From the NCBI GenBank assembly GCA_016722075.1, contig JADKGW010000001.1, positions 3,410,001 through 3,474,000 on the forward strand: a stretch of 64,000 nucleotides of DNA. The letters run 5' to 3'. Positions 49,916-58,597 of this stretch are shown here, piece after piece; within the stretch, counting starts at the first letter, position 1; each line of letters opens with the position of its first letter. Source of the stretch: Candidatus Kouleothrix ribensis (lineage in GTDB: Bacteria; Chloroflexota; Chloroflexia; Chloroflexales; Roseiflexaceae). The notes beneath the pieces are model-generated. The model ran no database searches. It had not been told where the DNA came from and saw nothing but the letters and a program-made list of their open reading frames with translations. The position numbers were made by a program, and so were the translations under genes.

Positions 49916-50166
49916 GCCGTGTATCATGCTGATTCTGCTGGCTTAGGCACACGCCGCGCGCTCGCGTACCACCACCTATGCTTTGGCGGGGGCCTGCGGC
50001 TCGCGCGCCTGCACGCCTGGTAGTGGGCCAGTTGCATGCGCCCGTATATGCCGACGTGGAATTGATCATGCCCATGATACGCCCTGGCGAGGCCATTTTC
50101 AACAGCGCCTGGTCGCGGTTCGGCTACGATGTGTGACGGGTTGGCAATGCAGCACGCGCAGCCGGC

Positions 50167-52401
50167 CTAATCCTGCAAGGTAGGCGCATCCTCATCCTCG
50201 GGCGGCGCGGCAGGAACCGAGCCGGCGACCTCAGTCGGCATGCCGCGCAGAATCAGCACGCGACGGCCATCGATGTGCCAGGCTTGAATCACGTAGCCCG
50301 GCAGGCCATTGCTGGTCGGCAAGGCCTCGATCGTCGGCAGCGCGGCCGGTAGCGCGAGCGACGCGAAATCGTAGAAATGGTAGCTGCCAAGCCGGGTGAC
50401 GCTATTGATCTCGGGCGGGTTGCGCTCGACCACCAGCTGCGCGCGCACCTGCTCGGGCGGCAGCGCGGCGCTGGCCAGCAGAAAGATATACGGCCGGCCG
50501 ACTGAGCGCGCGTCGATCCAGATCTGATCATAGCCGGGCGCGTAGGCCACCACCCGGCGCATGGCCTCCAGCTCGCTATCGGCGAAGAACCAGGTCGAGT
50601 CGGCCTTGGCCGGGTACGCATTGAGCAGATCATCGTACCAGGCGCCGAACTGCCATAGCAGCGCCGCGCCGAGCGCCACGGCCGCCAGCGTGCGCATGGC
50701 AGCGCGCGCGAGCTGCGGCAGGTACGCCAGCAGCTGCCACTCGACGGCCGCCCCGAGCCCAACCAGCACCGCATAGAGTGGCGCCAGCGCTGCAGCCCGA
50801 AAGACATGGGGGTTACCGCTAGTCACACTAGCTGGCAGCGGCGCGAGCACAATCGCGAGCACCAGCAGGAGCCAGACCGGCCAGGGCGCCCCGGTGCTTC
50901 CCAGCCATGCAGGCGTGCGCCAGCGCCGCGCGGCCAGCCGGATCGGCAGCACGCCCAGGCCCAGCAGCAACAGCGCCTCGGCGCCGAGGGCCAGCCCGCG
51001 CTGCGGTACGGCCTGCACGATCTTACGAATGCCGCCGGTCGAGTAGTAGAGCCTGGGCAAGAAATAGACCACATAGTTCTGCCACCAGAGCGCAAGCCAC
51101 TGGCTCGCCGATTCGGCCTTGAGCGACACGAGCTGGAAGCGCGCGCCGCTGCTCGGGTTGAACAGCGTGTTGCTGACAAACGGCGCCCAGAGCAGGCCAA
51201 GCACAAGCGCGGGCCAGGCCCAGCGCGCCAGTGCGCGCCAGCCATGGTGCGCCGCCGCCAGCCCGGCTGCCAGCAGCACCAGCAGCGGCACGGCCAGCTT
51301 CATGGTCGGGTAGGCATAGAGCGTCAGGCCGGCCGCAACCGCCAGCCCGAATGCGTCGCGGCGGCGGCCCAGCCGGACGAAGCGCATGGCGGCCCACAGG
51401 CACAGCGACCAGGTTGTGGCCACCAGCGCGGGCGGGATCGCAACCCGGCTGAGGAAGATCTGCCAGGGCGAGAGCGTCGCCACCAGCGCAGCGACGATCG
51501 GCGCGCCGGGCAGGCGCAGCTCGCGCACCAGGCCGTAGACCGCCGGGATGGCTAGTGCGCCGAAGGTGGCCACGACGATGCGCGCGACCAGCGGCTGCGG
51601 CCCGAACAGGGCCATCCACGGCAGCAGCAGGTAGGTCAGCATGGGCGAGATCCAATCGCCATAGGCCTCGAACGCGGCGATCGGCATGAAGTTACCCAGG
51701 TGATCGTAGCCGGTGTTGGCAAGCTGCCAGGCATCCACCAGGCTCACGGCCTCGTCGCGATGGATCATGGGCGGCGAGCCAGCAATCCCGATCAGCCGGA
51801 GCGCAAGGCCCAGCAGCGTCAGCGCGGCGAGCGTGCCATAGCCGCGGCTGATCGCCCACGCGAACCCCCACGCCAGCACGACACTCGCGGCCGCGCACAG
51901 CAGCGCCAGCTTGATCGCGCGCGTCGGCAGGCCGCTAGGGGCCGCATCGATCGACAGCACCTGCACGCCGAGCCAGCGCCAGTCGCCGGGTGGCCGGCCG
52001 AGCGCGGCATGCAGGCGCAGGAACGTAGCGCCGGGCGGCAAGAGCATCTGGATGTGCTGGCGCTGCGCTGTGATGGTAAACACGCCCAACCCGCCTGCGT
52101 CGGATTCCAGCCGAACCTGGGTGGCCGGCCGCCCTGGCCAGCTCGAGAAGCCCAGCACCAGCGTGAGCCTGGTTGGCCCAGTGTGCGGCGCAAGCGCAAA
52201 CTCGGCCTGCGAACCCGTCCAGCGTAGATCGCCCTCGGCGCGATACATGCCCGCGCCCTGAGCCAGCAGCGCATCTGGCGGCCGATCGAGCAGCGTGAGG
52301 GTGGTGAAGAACACACAGACGGCCAGCACGCCAAATAGCGGCCCGCGCATTGAGCGCAGACCAGCCCAGCGGGGGACGGCGTACGAGCGGCTGGCGATCA
52401 T
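50167..52401 (-). CDS. GT-C-fold (PMT_2/GT39-like) membrane glycosyltransferase
   Basis: A 744-residue integral membrane protein, paralogous to the one at 12298-14415. An N-terminal anchor (about 18-36) and a soluble beta-rich domain (about 45-150) precede about ten to twelve membrane segments. The first-loop acidic motif is intact: HRDEAVSLVDAW (D216-E217), as needed for catalysis in PMT/ArnT-type transferases that use polyprenyl-phosphate sugars. The C-terminal part (after about 580) is extracytoplasmic. The start at 52401 is ATG; a TTG seven codons upstream would extend it. Neither has a clear ribosome-binding site. The acceptor is unknown. Confidence 0.82.
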   Translation of the reverse strand: MIASRSYAVPRWAGLRSMRGPLFGVLAVCVFFTTLTLLDRPPDALLAQGAGMYRAEGDLRWTGSQAEFALAPHTGPTRLTLVLGFSSWPGRPATQVRLESDAGGLGVFTITAQRQHIQMLLPPGATFLRLHAALGRPPGDWRWLGVQVLSIDAAPSGLPTRAIKLALLCAAASVVLAWGFAWAISRGYGTLAALTLLGLALRLIGIAGSPPMIHRDEAVSLVDAWQLANTGYDHLGNFMPIAAFEAYGDWISPMLTYLLLPWMALFGPQPLVARIVVATFGALAIPAVYGLVRELRLPGAPIVAALVATLSPWQIFLSRVAIPPALVATTWSLCLWAAMRFVRLGRRRDAFGLAVAAGLTLYAYPTMKLAVPLLVLLAAGLAAAHHGWRALARWAWPALVLGLLWAPFVSNTLFNPSSGARFQLVSLKAESASQWLALWWQNYVVYFLPRLYYSTGGIRKIVQAVPQRGLALGAEALLLLGLGVLPIRLAARRWRTPAWLGSTGAPWPVWLLLVLAIVLAPLPASVTSGNPHVFRAAALAPLYAVLVGLGAAVEWQLLAYLPQLARAAMRTLAAVALGAALLWQFGAWYDDLLNAYPAKADSTWFFADSELEAMRRVVAYAPGYDQIWIDARSVGRPYIFLLASAALPPEQVRAQLVVERNPPEINSVTRLGSYHFYDFASLALPAALPTIEALPTSNGLPGYVIQAWHIDGRRVLILRGMPTEVAGSVPAAPPEDEDAPTLQD

Positions 52402-52744
52402 GGAAACCGACTCTGCCCACAATGGCAGCTATACGCTTCGCCTGGAGTATGACCAACGCGCTGGCAGGGCACGCACGGCCCACGAGCGCGGCGCTGACGA
52501 ATCAGCCCACGCCTCGGCGGGCATGGTGCATAGCCCGAGGCCTGTGCGCAGCACATTTCAAGAATGCCGGATGAGTCTGCCGAGTTCGCCTGGTGATTTG
52601 GGTATCCTTGGGATAGCGCTATTATACCCGAAAATGGCGCAGCCGCTGCGGGCAAGGCCGGCCCTGGCGCCTGGGCGAATCGGGTATAATCACAGCCGTC
52701 GGCACTGTGGCTGTGCGCCTGGCCTGAAGACAAAGGAGCAGACC
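52402..52744. other. divergent intergenic region with inverted -10 elements
   Basis: A 343-base gap between the leftward GT-C gene and the rightward dehydrogenase gene. It holds the inverted repeat at 52621-52690 with a TATAAT on each strand. No gene is seen. Confidence 0.65.
52621..52690. promoter_or_regulatory. divergent -10 elements within an 11-bp inverted repeat
   Basis: ATTATACCCGA (52621-52631) and TCGGGTATAAT (52680-52690) are exact inverted repeats 48 bases apart. Each arm carries a perfect TATAAT, one facing left toward the GT-C gene and one right toward the dehydrogenase gene (54 bases away). The -35 regions are weak. Confidence 0.55.
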
Positions 52745-53635
52745 ATGACGGAGCGGATCGGATTTATCGGCCTGGGGATCATGGGCCGTGGGATGGTGCG
52801 CAACCTGCTGAAGGCCGGCTTCGACGTGCGGGTGTGGAACCGCACCACCGCGCGCATGGCCGAGCTGGCCGCCGACGGCGCCACGCCGACTAGCGGCCCG
52901 GCCGAGCTGGCCGCGCAGAGCGAGATCATAATCAGCTGCGTCAGCGACACGCCCGATGTCGAGGCGGTGCTGCTGGGCGCGGGCGGCGTGATCGAAGGCA
53001 TTCGGCCGGGCACGCTCGTGATCGACATGAGCACAATCAGCCCGCAAGCAACGCTCGCAATCGCCGAGCGGCTGGCGGCGCGCGGCGCGCACATGCTCGA
53101 CGCACCAATGAGCGGCGGCAGCGAGGGCGCCGCCAGAGGCACGCTGAGCATCATGGTCGGCGGCGCGGCGACCGATCTCGCGCGGGCTATGCCGGTGCTC
53201 CAGGCCATGGGCACGACGATCACGCACGTTGGCGCGCTCGGCGCAGGCCAGACAGTCAAGCTGGCCAATCAGATCCTGGTGGTGGGCAATATGCTGGCGG
53301 TAGCCGAGGCGCTGCTCTTCGCACAGGCCGGCGGAGTCGACCTGCAGAAAGCGCTGGCGGCGGTAGTGGGCGGGGCGGCCGGCAGCTGGATGCTGAGCAA
53401 TCGCGGCCCGCAGGTACTGGCGCGCGACTGGCGGCCGGGCTTCACGATCAAGCTTCAGCAGAAAGACCTGCGCCTGGTGCTGGCGGCGGCCGACGAGCTA
53501 GGCGTGCCGGTACCGGGCACCAGCCTGATCTTCCAGCTCTACCGCACGCTCGAAGCCCAGGGGCTAAGCGGCGAGGGCAACCACGCGCTGATCAAGGCGC
53601 TCGAACACCTGGCCGGCTTCGAAGTCGCGGGCTAA
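52745..53635 (+). CDS. NAD(P)-dependent beta-hydroxyacid dehydrogenase
   Basis: A 296-residue enzyme of the 3-hydroxyisobutyrate/6-phosphogluconate dehydrogenase superfamily. The Rossmann loop is GFIGLGIMGRGM (6-17), the substrate motif is DAPMSGGSEGA (119-129) and the catalytic Lys is K172 in GQTVKLANQ, with N175. Likely substrates are tartronate semialdehyde (GarR/GlxR) or 3-hydroxyisobutyrate; motifs do not decide. ATG at 52745 follows AAGGAG. Its TAA overlaps the stop of the convergent ZIP gene (53632-53635). Confidence 0.9.
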   Translation: MTERIGFIGLGIMGRGMVRNLLKAGFDVRVWNRTTARMAELAADGATPTSGPAELAAQSEIIISCVSDTPDVEAVLLGAGGVIEGIRPGTLVIDMSTISPQATLAIAERLAARGAHMLDAPMSGGSEGAARGTLSIMVGGAATDLARAMPVLQAMGTTITHVGALGAGQTVKLANQILVVGNMLAVAEALLFAQAGGVDLQKALAAVVGGAAGSWMLSNRGPQVLARDWRPGFTIKLQQKDLRLVLAAADELGVPVPGTSLIFQLYRTLEAQGLSGEGNHALIKALEHLAGFEVAG

Positions 53636-54363
53636 CCCTCGACCACGCGCGTGACCACAAAGATGAACAAGGCGCCTAGCATAGTCATGATAATCGTCAG
53701 CGACGAGCGCTGGCGCGAATGCGCCTCGGGCAGAATGTCGGCGGCACTGATATACAGCAGAAACCCGGCGAAGAAACCCAGGTAGAGCGCCAGAGCAGCC
53801 GGCGGCAGCTGGAAGAACAGCGTCGAGAGCGCGCCCAGCAGCGGCGCCAGCGCATCGAGCGCCAGCAGCAGCAGCGAGCGCCGGGTCGTGTTGTTATGGG
53901 CCAGCATCAAGCTGACTGTATTCAGGCCATCGGCGAAATCGTGCGCGATCACCGCCACCGCCACCGCCAGGCCGATCGTGTTCGAGACCTGAAAGCCCAG
54001 GCCGATGCCCACGCCATCCATAAAGCTATGGCCCACCAGCGCCAACGCCGACAGCACGCCAACCTGCGGGTGGTGATGATCGGCGTAGTTGGCCTCCTGG
54101 GCGTGGTGGATCAGCGTGAGCTTCTCGGCGCTATGAAACAGCAGAAAGCCAACCACCAGCGCGATCATCGAGCGGATCGGGTCGAGCCCATACTCGCCGG
54201 CCAGTGCGAAGATCTCGGGCAAGATATCGAAACTGACCACGCCAAGCAGCACACCGGCGGTGAAGCCCAGGATCAAGTGCAGGTGATCGCGAAAACGTAG
54301 CGCTAGCAGGCCCCCTATCGCGGTAAAAACGAACGCAATCAACGAGAAAAACAGAACTGTCAT
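53632..54363 (-). CDS. ZIP-family metal transporter
   Basis: A 243-residue membrane protein with about eight segments, of the ZIP family (zinc, iron or manganese uptake or efflux). The transport-site motifs are GHSFMDGVGIGLGF (segment IV) and IAHDFADGLNTVSL (segment V), and the histidine-rich loop between segments III and IV reads ANYADHHHPQ. MTVLFFSL at 54363 is the chosen start, with AGGAGAA upstream. It is divergent from HMG-CoA reductase across the hairpin region. Substrate and direction cannot be read. Confidence 0.88.
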   Translation of the reverse strand: MTVLFFSLIAFVFTAIGGLLALRFRDHLHLILGFTAGVLLGVVSFDILPEIFALAGEYGLDPIRSMIALVVGFLLFHSAEKLTLIHHAQEANYADHHHPQVGVLSALALVGHSFMDGVGIGLGFQVSNTIGLAVAVAVIAHDFADGLNTVSLMLAHNNTTRRSLLLLALDALAPLLGALSTLFFQLPPAALALYLGFFAGFLLYISAADILPEAHSRQRSSLTIIMTMLGALFIFVVTRVVEG

Positions 54364-54432
54364 GGGTTCTCCTGTTGCCAGCACGAGTGGCCCATAGTAT
54401 ACCAGAGAGTGTGGGGGGGCTTGTGGGGCCGG

Positions 54433-54637
54433 GTGCCCGCTGTCGGGGGCTTCGCGCCCCCGTACCCCGCGCCGCGTGCCCGCTGTCGGGGGCTTCGCGC
54501 CCCCGTACCCTGCGCCGTGCTGCTCCGGGGGCTACGCGCCCCGTGTCCCCACACGCTTGCGGGGGCTGCGCGCCCCCGTACCCCGCGGCAGGGGCCGGCG
54601 GCGGCCCCTGCACCCCGCCGCCGGGGTTTCACCCCGG
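54433..54637. repeat. hairpin array A
   Basis: At least six GC-rich palindromes lie in line. Units at 54444-54462 and 54487-54505 are identical CGGGGGC-TTCGC-GCCCCCG stems 43 bases apart within a tandem duplication. Variants follow at 54525-54543, 54560-54578, 54589-54610 and 54621-54637. They resemble REP-type palindromes more than terminators. Confidence 0.85.
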
Positions 54638-54723
54638 ACCCCCTATTTGAGGCTGTCATATGCCGATCGCCCGGCGCGCATGCCTTCGGGCAGCCCGAGC
54701 GATCGTTGGCGCTACTACCCGCG

Positions 54724-54773
54724 CCGTCATACGCGTGCCGTGATACTCCGGCCGTCATACGTGTGCCGTGATC
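54724..54773. repeat. short direct repeat
   Basis: GCCGTCATACGYGTGCCGTGAT occurs twice, about 26 bases apart, differing at one position. It lies between the two hairpin arrays. Its role is unknown. Confidence 0.6.
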
Positions 54774-54877
54774 CACAACGCGTGAATCACTTGAACACGC
54801 CATGACCTGAATCGCCTGGACAGGGCATGAGTCGCTACGCAGTGGGCTGGGATGACCTCCCTTGCCGGAGGGGTTTT

Positions 54878-54900
54878 AGGGGAACCGGCTCGGTTCCCCT
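54878..54900. repeat. perfect 10-bp stem with 3-base loop
   Basis: AGGGGAACCG (54878-54887) and CGGTTCCCCT (54891-54900) pair exactly. It immediately precedes hairpin array B. There is no T-run on either side that would make it a terminator. Confidence 0.7.
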
Positions 54901-54910
54901 AATCGGGGGG

Positions 54911-55093
54911 CCGGGGGCGAAGCGCCCCGGAAAGCTTCCGCCGGGAGCTTGGGAGCGAAGCGCCCCGGAGAGCCTCGGCGGGGGCCGGGGGCGCAGCGCC
55001 CCGGAGAGCCTCAGCGGGGGCCGGGGGCGCAGCGCCCCGAAGCGGGGCACGGGGGCACAGCACCCAGCGGGGCACGGGGGCGCAGCGCCCCGG
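54911..55093. repeat. hairpin array B
   Basis: About six copies of a CCGGGGGCGNAGCGCCCCGG-type palindrome at 54911-54930, 54950-54970 (imperfect), 54985-55004, 55021-55040 and two more up to 55093. The core GGGGCGCAGCGCCCC is shared, and two neighbouring units are 36 bases apart. The last unit ends immediately before TTGACA of the HMG-CoA reductase promoter. Confidence 0.85.
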
Positions 55094-55121
55094 TTGACAG
55101 AACGCCCACATACGCGATAAT
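55094..55121 (+). promoter_or_regulatory. near-consensus promoter for HMG-CoA reductase
   Basis: TTGACA (55094-55099), a 16-base spacer and GATAAT (55116-55121) form the best sigma-70-type match in the window. It starts about 75 bases before the gene, just after hairpin array B. Confidence 0.75.
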
Positions 55122-55169
55122 AAGGCCATCCCATCGGCATGAATCTCGTATAGCGTGGAGGAGAAGCCT

Positions 55170-56723
55170 ATGTCGTTTATACCCAGCATGCTGCTGAAAC
55201 AGCTGTACACATTCGGCAGCCTCACCAATGTCGACCAGGGCGTGCAGTTTGCGATCAAGAATCGCCTCAGCGACGCCGAGGTCGTCGAGCTACAGGGCAT
55301 CACCATCGACGGTAAGGCCGTGCCACGCGAGAGCATTCGGCTCGATCTGGGCGACGGCACGCTGCTCAGCCCCGATCAGATCGCGGCCGGCGCGCCGATC
55401 ACCTTCCCCCTGCGTAAGACGCTGCTCGTGCGCGTGGGCATCCCCGCGCTCGAGCTCGGCAAGCACAAGGTCGGCATCGCCTTTAAGAGTAAACCGTTCG
55501 GTGCGCTTAAATTCGAAGTCGAGGATGCGATCTCCGATGCGGCCGAGCATCTGGTGCGCATCCCGCGCGACAACAACGACGACTACGTTGACCAGGTGAT
55601 CAAGCAGCGCCAGCAGTTCGTCGAGGAGTTTACCGGCACCAAGCTCAACCATATCAGCAAATACTCGTTCGATCCGCACGTTACCAAGGGCAACATCGAG
55701 CACTTCACCGGGGTGGCCCAGGTGCCGCTTGGCTTCGCCGGGCCGATCAGCATCCACGGCGAGCACGCCCAGGGCGATTTCCTGATCCCTATGGCTACCT
55801 CCGAGGGCACGCTGGTCGCGTCGTACAATCGCGGCATTAAGGTGGCCAACCTCAGCGGCGGCGTTAAGGTGACGGTGGTCGGCGATGCGATGCAGCGCGC
55901 GCCGGTGTTCGTGTTCGAGGATGCGCGCGCCGGCCGCGATTTCTTACGCTGGGTCGACGCCCATATCGATACCATCCGCGAAGAGGCCGAGGCGACTTCG
56001 AGCGTCGCCAAGCTCCAGTATATCGACCCATACCTGGCCAGCAAGTTTGTCTATCTGCGCTTCAACTACAGCACCGGCGACGCCGCCGGGCAGAATATGG
56101 TGGGGCGGGCCACCTTTGCGGCCTGCAGCTGGATCATCGATCACTACGACGGCGCGATCAAGCATTTCTATCTCGAGTCGAACTTTGCGACCGACAAAAA
56201 GGCCTCGCAGGTGAACCTGATGCGCACGCGCGGTAAGCGCGTCACCGCCGAGGCGATTATTAAGCGCAATGTGCTGGTTGAGAATATGCGCGTCGAGCCC
56301 GAGAGCCTGGCCTATCACTGGGGTGTGGCCAACGTCGGCGCGTTCATGTCGGGCGCGAACAATAACGGCGCGCATTCGGCCAACGCGATCACCGCGCTGT
56401 TCATTGCTACCGGCCAGGATGTGGCAAATGTGTCGGAGTCGTCGGCGGGCGTGCTGTATGTCGAGCTGACGCCCGAGAAGGATCTGTACCTGTCGCTGAC
56501 GATCCCCTCGCTGATTGTGGCGACGCACGGCGGCGGCACTGGCCTGCCGACCCAGCACGAGTGCCTCGAGCTGCTGGGCTGCACCGGCCGCGGCAAGGTT
56601 AATAAGTTTGCCGAGATCGTGGCCGGCGTGGCGCTGGCCGGCGAGATCTCGCTTGGTGCGGCGATCTCGTCTTCCGACTGGGTGTCGAGCCACGAGCAGT
56701 ACGGCCGCAACCGCAGCAAGTAG
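55170..56723 (+). CDS. hydroxymethylglutaryl-CoA reductase with N-terminal extra domain
   Basis: This enzyme makes mevalonate from HMG-CoA, the committed step of the mevalonate pathway. The 517-residue product has a first domain of about 125 residues (MSFIPSMLLKQLYTFGSL...) that I cannot assign and that is not part of the reductase fold. The reductase core has GFAGPISIHG, PMATSEGTLVASYNRG (E212), TGDAAGQNM, DKKASQVN (342-349), GANNNGAHSANAI and the catalytic His in SSHEQYGRNRSK (H508). GGAGGAG precedes the ATG at 55170. No other mevalonate-pathway gene is adjacent. Confidence 0.93.
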   Translation: MSFIPSMLLKQLYTFGSLTNVDQGVQFAIKNRLSDAEVVELQGITIDGKAVPRESIRLDLGDGTLLSPDQIAAGAPITFPLRKTLLVRVGIPALELGKHKVGIAFKSKPFGALKFEVEDAISDAAEHLVRIPRDNNDDYVDQVIKQRQQFVEEFTGTKLNHISKYSFDPHVTKGNIEHFTGVAQVPLGFAGPISIHGEHAQGDFLIPMATSEGTLVASYNRGIKVANLSGGVKVTVVGDAMQRAPVFVFEDARAGRDFLRWVDAHIDTIREEAEATSSVAKLQYIDPYLASKFVYLRFNYSTGDAAGQNMVGRATFAACSWIIDHYDGAIKHFYLESNFATDKKASQVNLMRTRGKRVTAEAIIKRNVLVENMRVEPESLAYHWGVANVGAFMSGANNNGAHSANAITALFIATGQDVANVSESSAGVLYVELTPEKDLYLSLTIPSLIVATHGGGTGLPTQHECLELLGCTGRGKVNKFAEIVAGVALAGEISLGAAISSSDWVSSHEQYGRNRSK

Positions 56724-56757
56724 GCCGGCTGGCGCCAGCCTCGCTCGAATAACCACA

Positions 56758-56802
56758 CAGCCCACGCCGGTGCGAAACAGTGACGCGCACCGGCGTGGGC
56801 TG
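56758..56802. terminator. strong bidirectional hairpin
   Basis: A perfect 17-bp stem (CAGCCCACGCCGGTGCG at 56758-56774 with CGCACCGGCGTGGGCTG at 56786-56802) and an 11-base loop lie between convergent HMG-CoA reductase and the kinase-like gene. No T-run follows, but the position suits a shared terminator. Confidence 0.65.
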
Positions 56803-56842
56803 CGTGATCAGCGTGGTAAAACGCCACGCGCGTATGCGCGCG

Positions 56843-57769
56843 CTAGCCCACGTAGCGGTGCAGCGTCGCGTCGATCTCGGCGCCATAGCTTTCGCCGAAC
56901 AGGTTCAGGTGATTAAACAGGTGGTACAGGTTGTAGAGGTGGGTGCGATCCTGCCAGCCGGCCGGCAGCGGCCAGGCCTCGGCATAGGCCTGGTAGAATG
57001 TTGGCGCGAAGCCGCCGAACAGGCGCGTAAATGCCAGATCGGCCTCGCGGTCGCCATAGTAGGCCGCCGGGTCGATCAGCGCGGGCTGCCCACCCGGCCC
57101 AACCAGCACGTTGCCGTCCCACAGGTCGCCGTGCAGCAGCGCCGGCCGCACCTGCGCGTCGTCGATCCACTCGCCAAGCCGGCCGATCAGCCGCTCGACC
57201 CTGGCCGCGCGCGTGGCTGGTAGCCGCCCGTTACGGCGCGCCAGCTCGGCCTGAACGCGCAGCCGCTGCTCACCGAAAAACGCCAGCCAGCTGGTCGCCT
57301 GCGCGTTCGGCTGGGGCGTCGCGCCGATGTAGTTGTCGTGGTCGAGCCCGTAGGCCTGGGCGCTGGCACGGTGTAGCATGGCCAGCGCCACGCCTAGCAG
57401 CTCGCCGGCCCGGCCGCTATCGATGTGCGGCGGGGCCGCCAGCCACTCGAGCACGATGAACCCCGGCTCAGAGCCGGCCGTGCTGTCAGATCGCGGGGAT
57501 GGTTCGTAGCTCTCGGTGCCGGCATCCGCATAGGCCAGCACCGCGGGCACGCGCACTGCGCCGGTGGCGCCCAGCAGCCGCAGGCCGCGCGCCTCGGCCG
57601 CGAAGAAGCCCGGCAGCCCGCGCCCGCCGATTTTCAGCAGATACTCGCCCCGCCTGGTGCGCAGCCGCAGCGCCTGGCTGATGCTGCCGCCCCCAACCGG
57701 CGCGCGCTCGCAAATGAGTGTGTCGTCGCCGGCCTGCTGGAGCGCATGCGCGATCAGATCATTGTTCAT
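56843..57769 (-). CDS. fructosamine-kinase family protein
   Basis: A 308-residue protein of the FN3K/YniA family with the protein-kinase-like (APH) fold. Motifs are VGGGSISQALRLRTRRGEYLLKIG (ATP loop and Lys), LLHGDLWDGNVLV (catalytic loop Asp) and ALIDPAAYYGDREADLAFTRLFGG (metal Asp). Members phosphorylate ketosamines such as fructoselysine, which helps remove glycation damage. MNNDL at 57769 is the chosen start, with a weak ribosome-binding site; a reading to 57910 is less likely. A low-molecular-weight phosphatase gene lies upstream on the same strand, 153 bases away. Confidence 0.88.
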   Translation of the reverse strand: MNNDLIAHALQQAGDDTLICERAPVGGGSISQALRLRTRRGEYLLKIGGRGLPGFFAAEARGLRLLGATGAVRVPAVLAYADAGTESYEPSPRSDSTAGSEPGFIVLEWLAAPPHIDSGRAGELLGVALAMLHRASAQAYGLDHDNYIGATPQPNAQATSWLAFFGEQRLRVQAELARRNGRLPATRAARVERLIGRLGEWIDDAQVRPALLHGDLWDGNVLVGPGGQPALIDPAAYYGDREADLAFTRLFGGFAPTFYQAYAEAWPLPAGWQDRTHLYNLYHLFNHLNLFGESYGAEIDATLHRYVG

Positions 57770-57922
57770 AGCAACTACGAGGGCCACGAAGATGACACCG
57801 GCCGGTGTGGTAGGGCCGCAGGCTTGCCAGCCCGCGCGGGCAGGGTTCATACGCACGCGGCCGCCAGGTGGCTGCGCCGCCCCTCGCAAGCCCCGCTGGT
57901 TGGCCGCCACCGGCCGTTCGCG

Positions 57923-58420
57923 TTAGTCGCCGGCCGGATCAGGCTGTAGCCGCTCGTGGGCGATGATCTCATCCAACAGGCTGCGGCAGGCCAGCTCGAC
58001 CAGCGCGTACACTTCGTCGAAACCACCGGTGTAGTAGGGGTCGGGCACGTCGCGTATGCCCGTGCCGGGCGCGTAGTCCATCAGCAGCTTGAGCGTGGCG
58101 CGCGCATGCCCGGCCAGGTACTCGAGCTCCGCCAGGTGGCTGCGGTCGAGCGCGATCACATAGTTGAAGCGCGTGAAGTCGCCAGGCTCGACCTGGCGCG
58201 CCGCGTGGCTATACACGATGCCGTGCGCGCGCAGCACCCGGCGCGTGCCATGGTGCGGCGCCTCGCCAACATGCCACGCGCCGGTGCCGGCCGAGTCGGC
58301 CATGATGCGATCACTCAGGCCGGCCTGCGCCACCTGGTGGCGAAACACCGCCTCGGCCATCGGCGAGCGGCAGATATTGCCGGTGCAGACAAACAGCACG
58401 CGAATGGGCTGGGTTGGCAT
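57923..58420 (-). CDS. low-molecular-weight protein-tyrosine phosphatase
   Basis: A 165-residue cysteine phosphatase. The P-loop is VCTGNICRSPMAEA with catalytic C12 and R18, and the general acid Asp is in VPDPYYTGGFDEVY. The length is typical. In the gene order it lies just upstream of the fructosamine-kinase-like gene, an association seen in several bacteria. AGGAACAAGGA precedes the ATG at 58420. A longer in-frame reading to 58840 is unsupported. It may also act on phosphoproteins of the polysaccharide system at 61-64 kb, but that is speculation. Confidence 0.92.
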   Translation of the reverse strand: MPTQPIRVLFVCTGNICRSPMAEAVFRHQVAQAGLSDRIMADSAGTGAWHVGEAPHHGTRRVLRAHGIVYSHAARQVEPGDFTRFNYVIALDRSHLAELEYLAGHARATLKLLMDYAPGTGIRDVPDPYYTGGFDEVYALVELACRSLLDEIIAHERLQPDPAGD

Positions 58421-58597
58421 TCCTTGTTCCTCAGATTTCTGGGTATCTGATTGTGCGCTGGCGCGCTGAGCGTTAAGGCAGGCCTGCATATGCGCATTGC
58501 TCTGCGTGCATGCCTCAGGGCTGCCCCGATCGGTCGTTGCTACACACAGAAGCGCATGCGGGCGCGCGGCCGAGCCACACGAACGCCCACCCAGTAA

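Larger units (their letters stand above)
54364..55169. other. 806-bp divergent intergenic region with hairpin arrays
   Basis: This region between ZIP (leftward) and HMG-CoA reductase (rightward) has no gene. It is made of array A (54430-54640), a middle stretch with short repeats, a perfect 10-bp stem (54878-54900), array B (54905-55093) and the HMG-CoA reductase promoter. The open reading frames seen here come from the repeats and are not supported as genes. Confidence 0.85.

Noticed and set aside
54433..55093. The hairpin arrays as a CRISPR or as coding sequence.
   Set aside because: Unit spacing is irregular, spacers are themselves repeat-like, and the open frames consist only of repeat-derived Gly/Pro/Arg/Ala runs.
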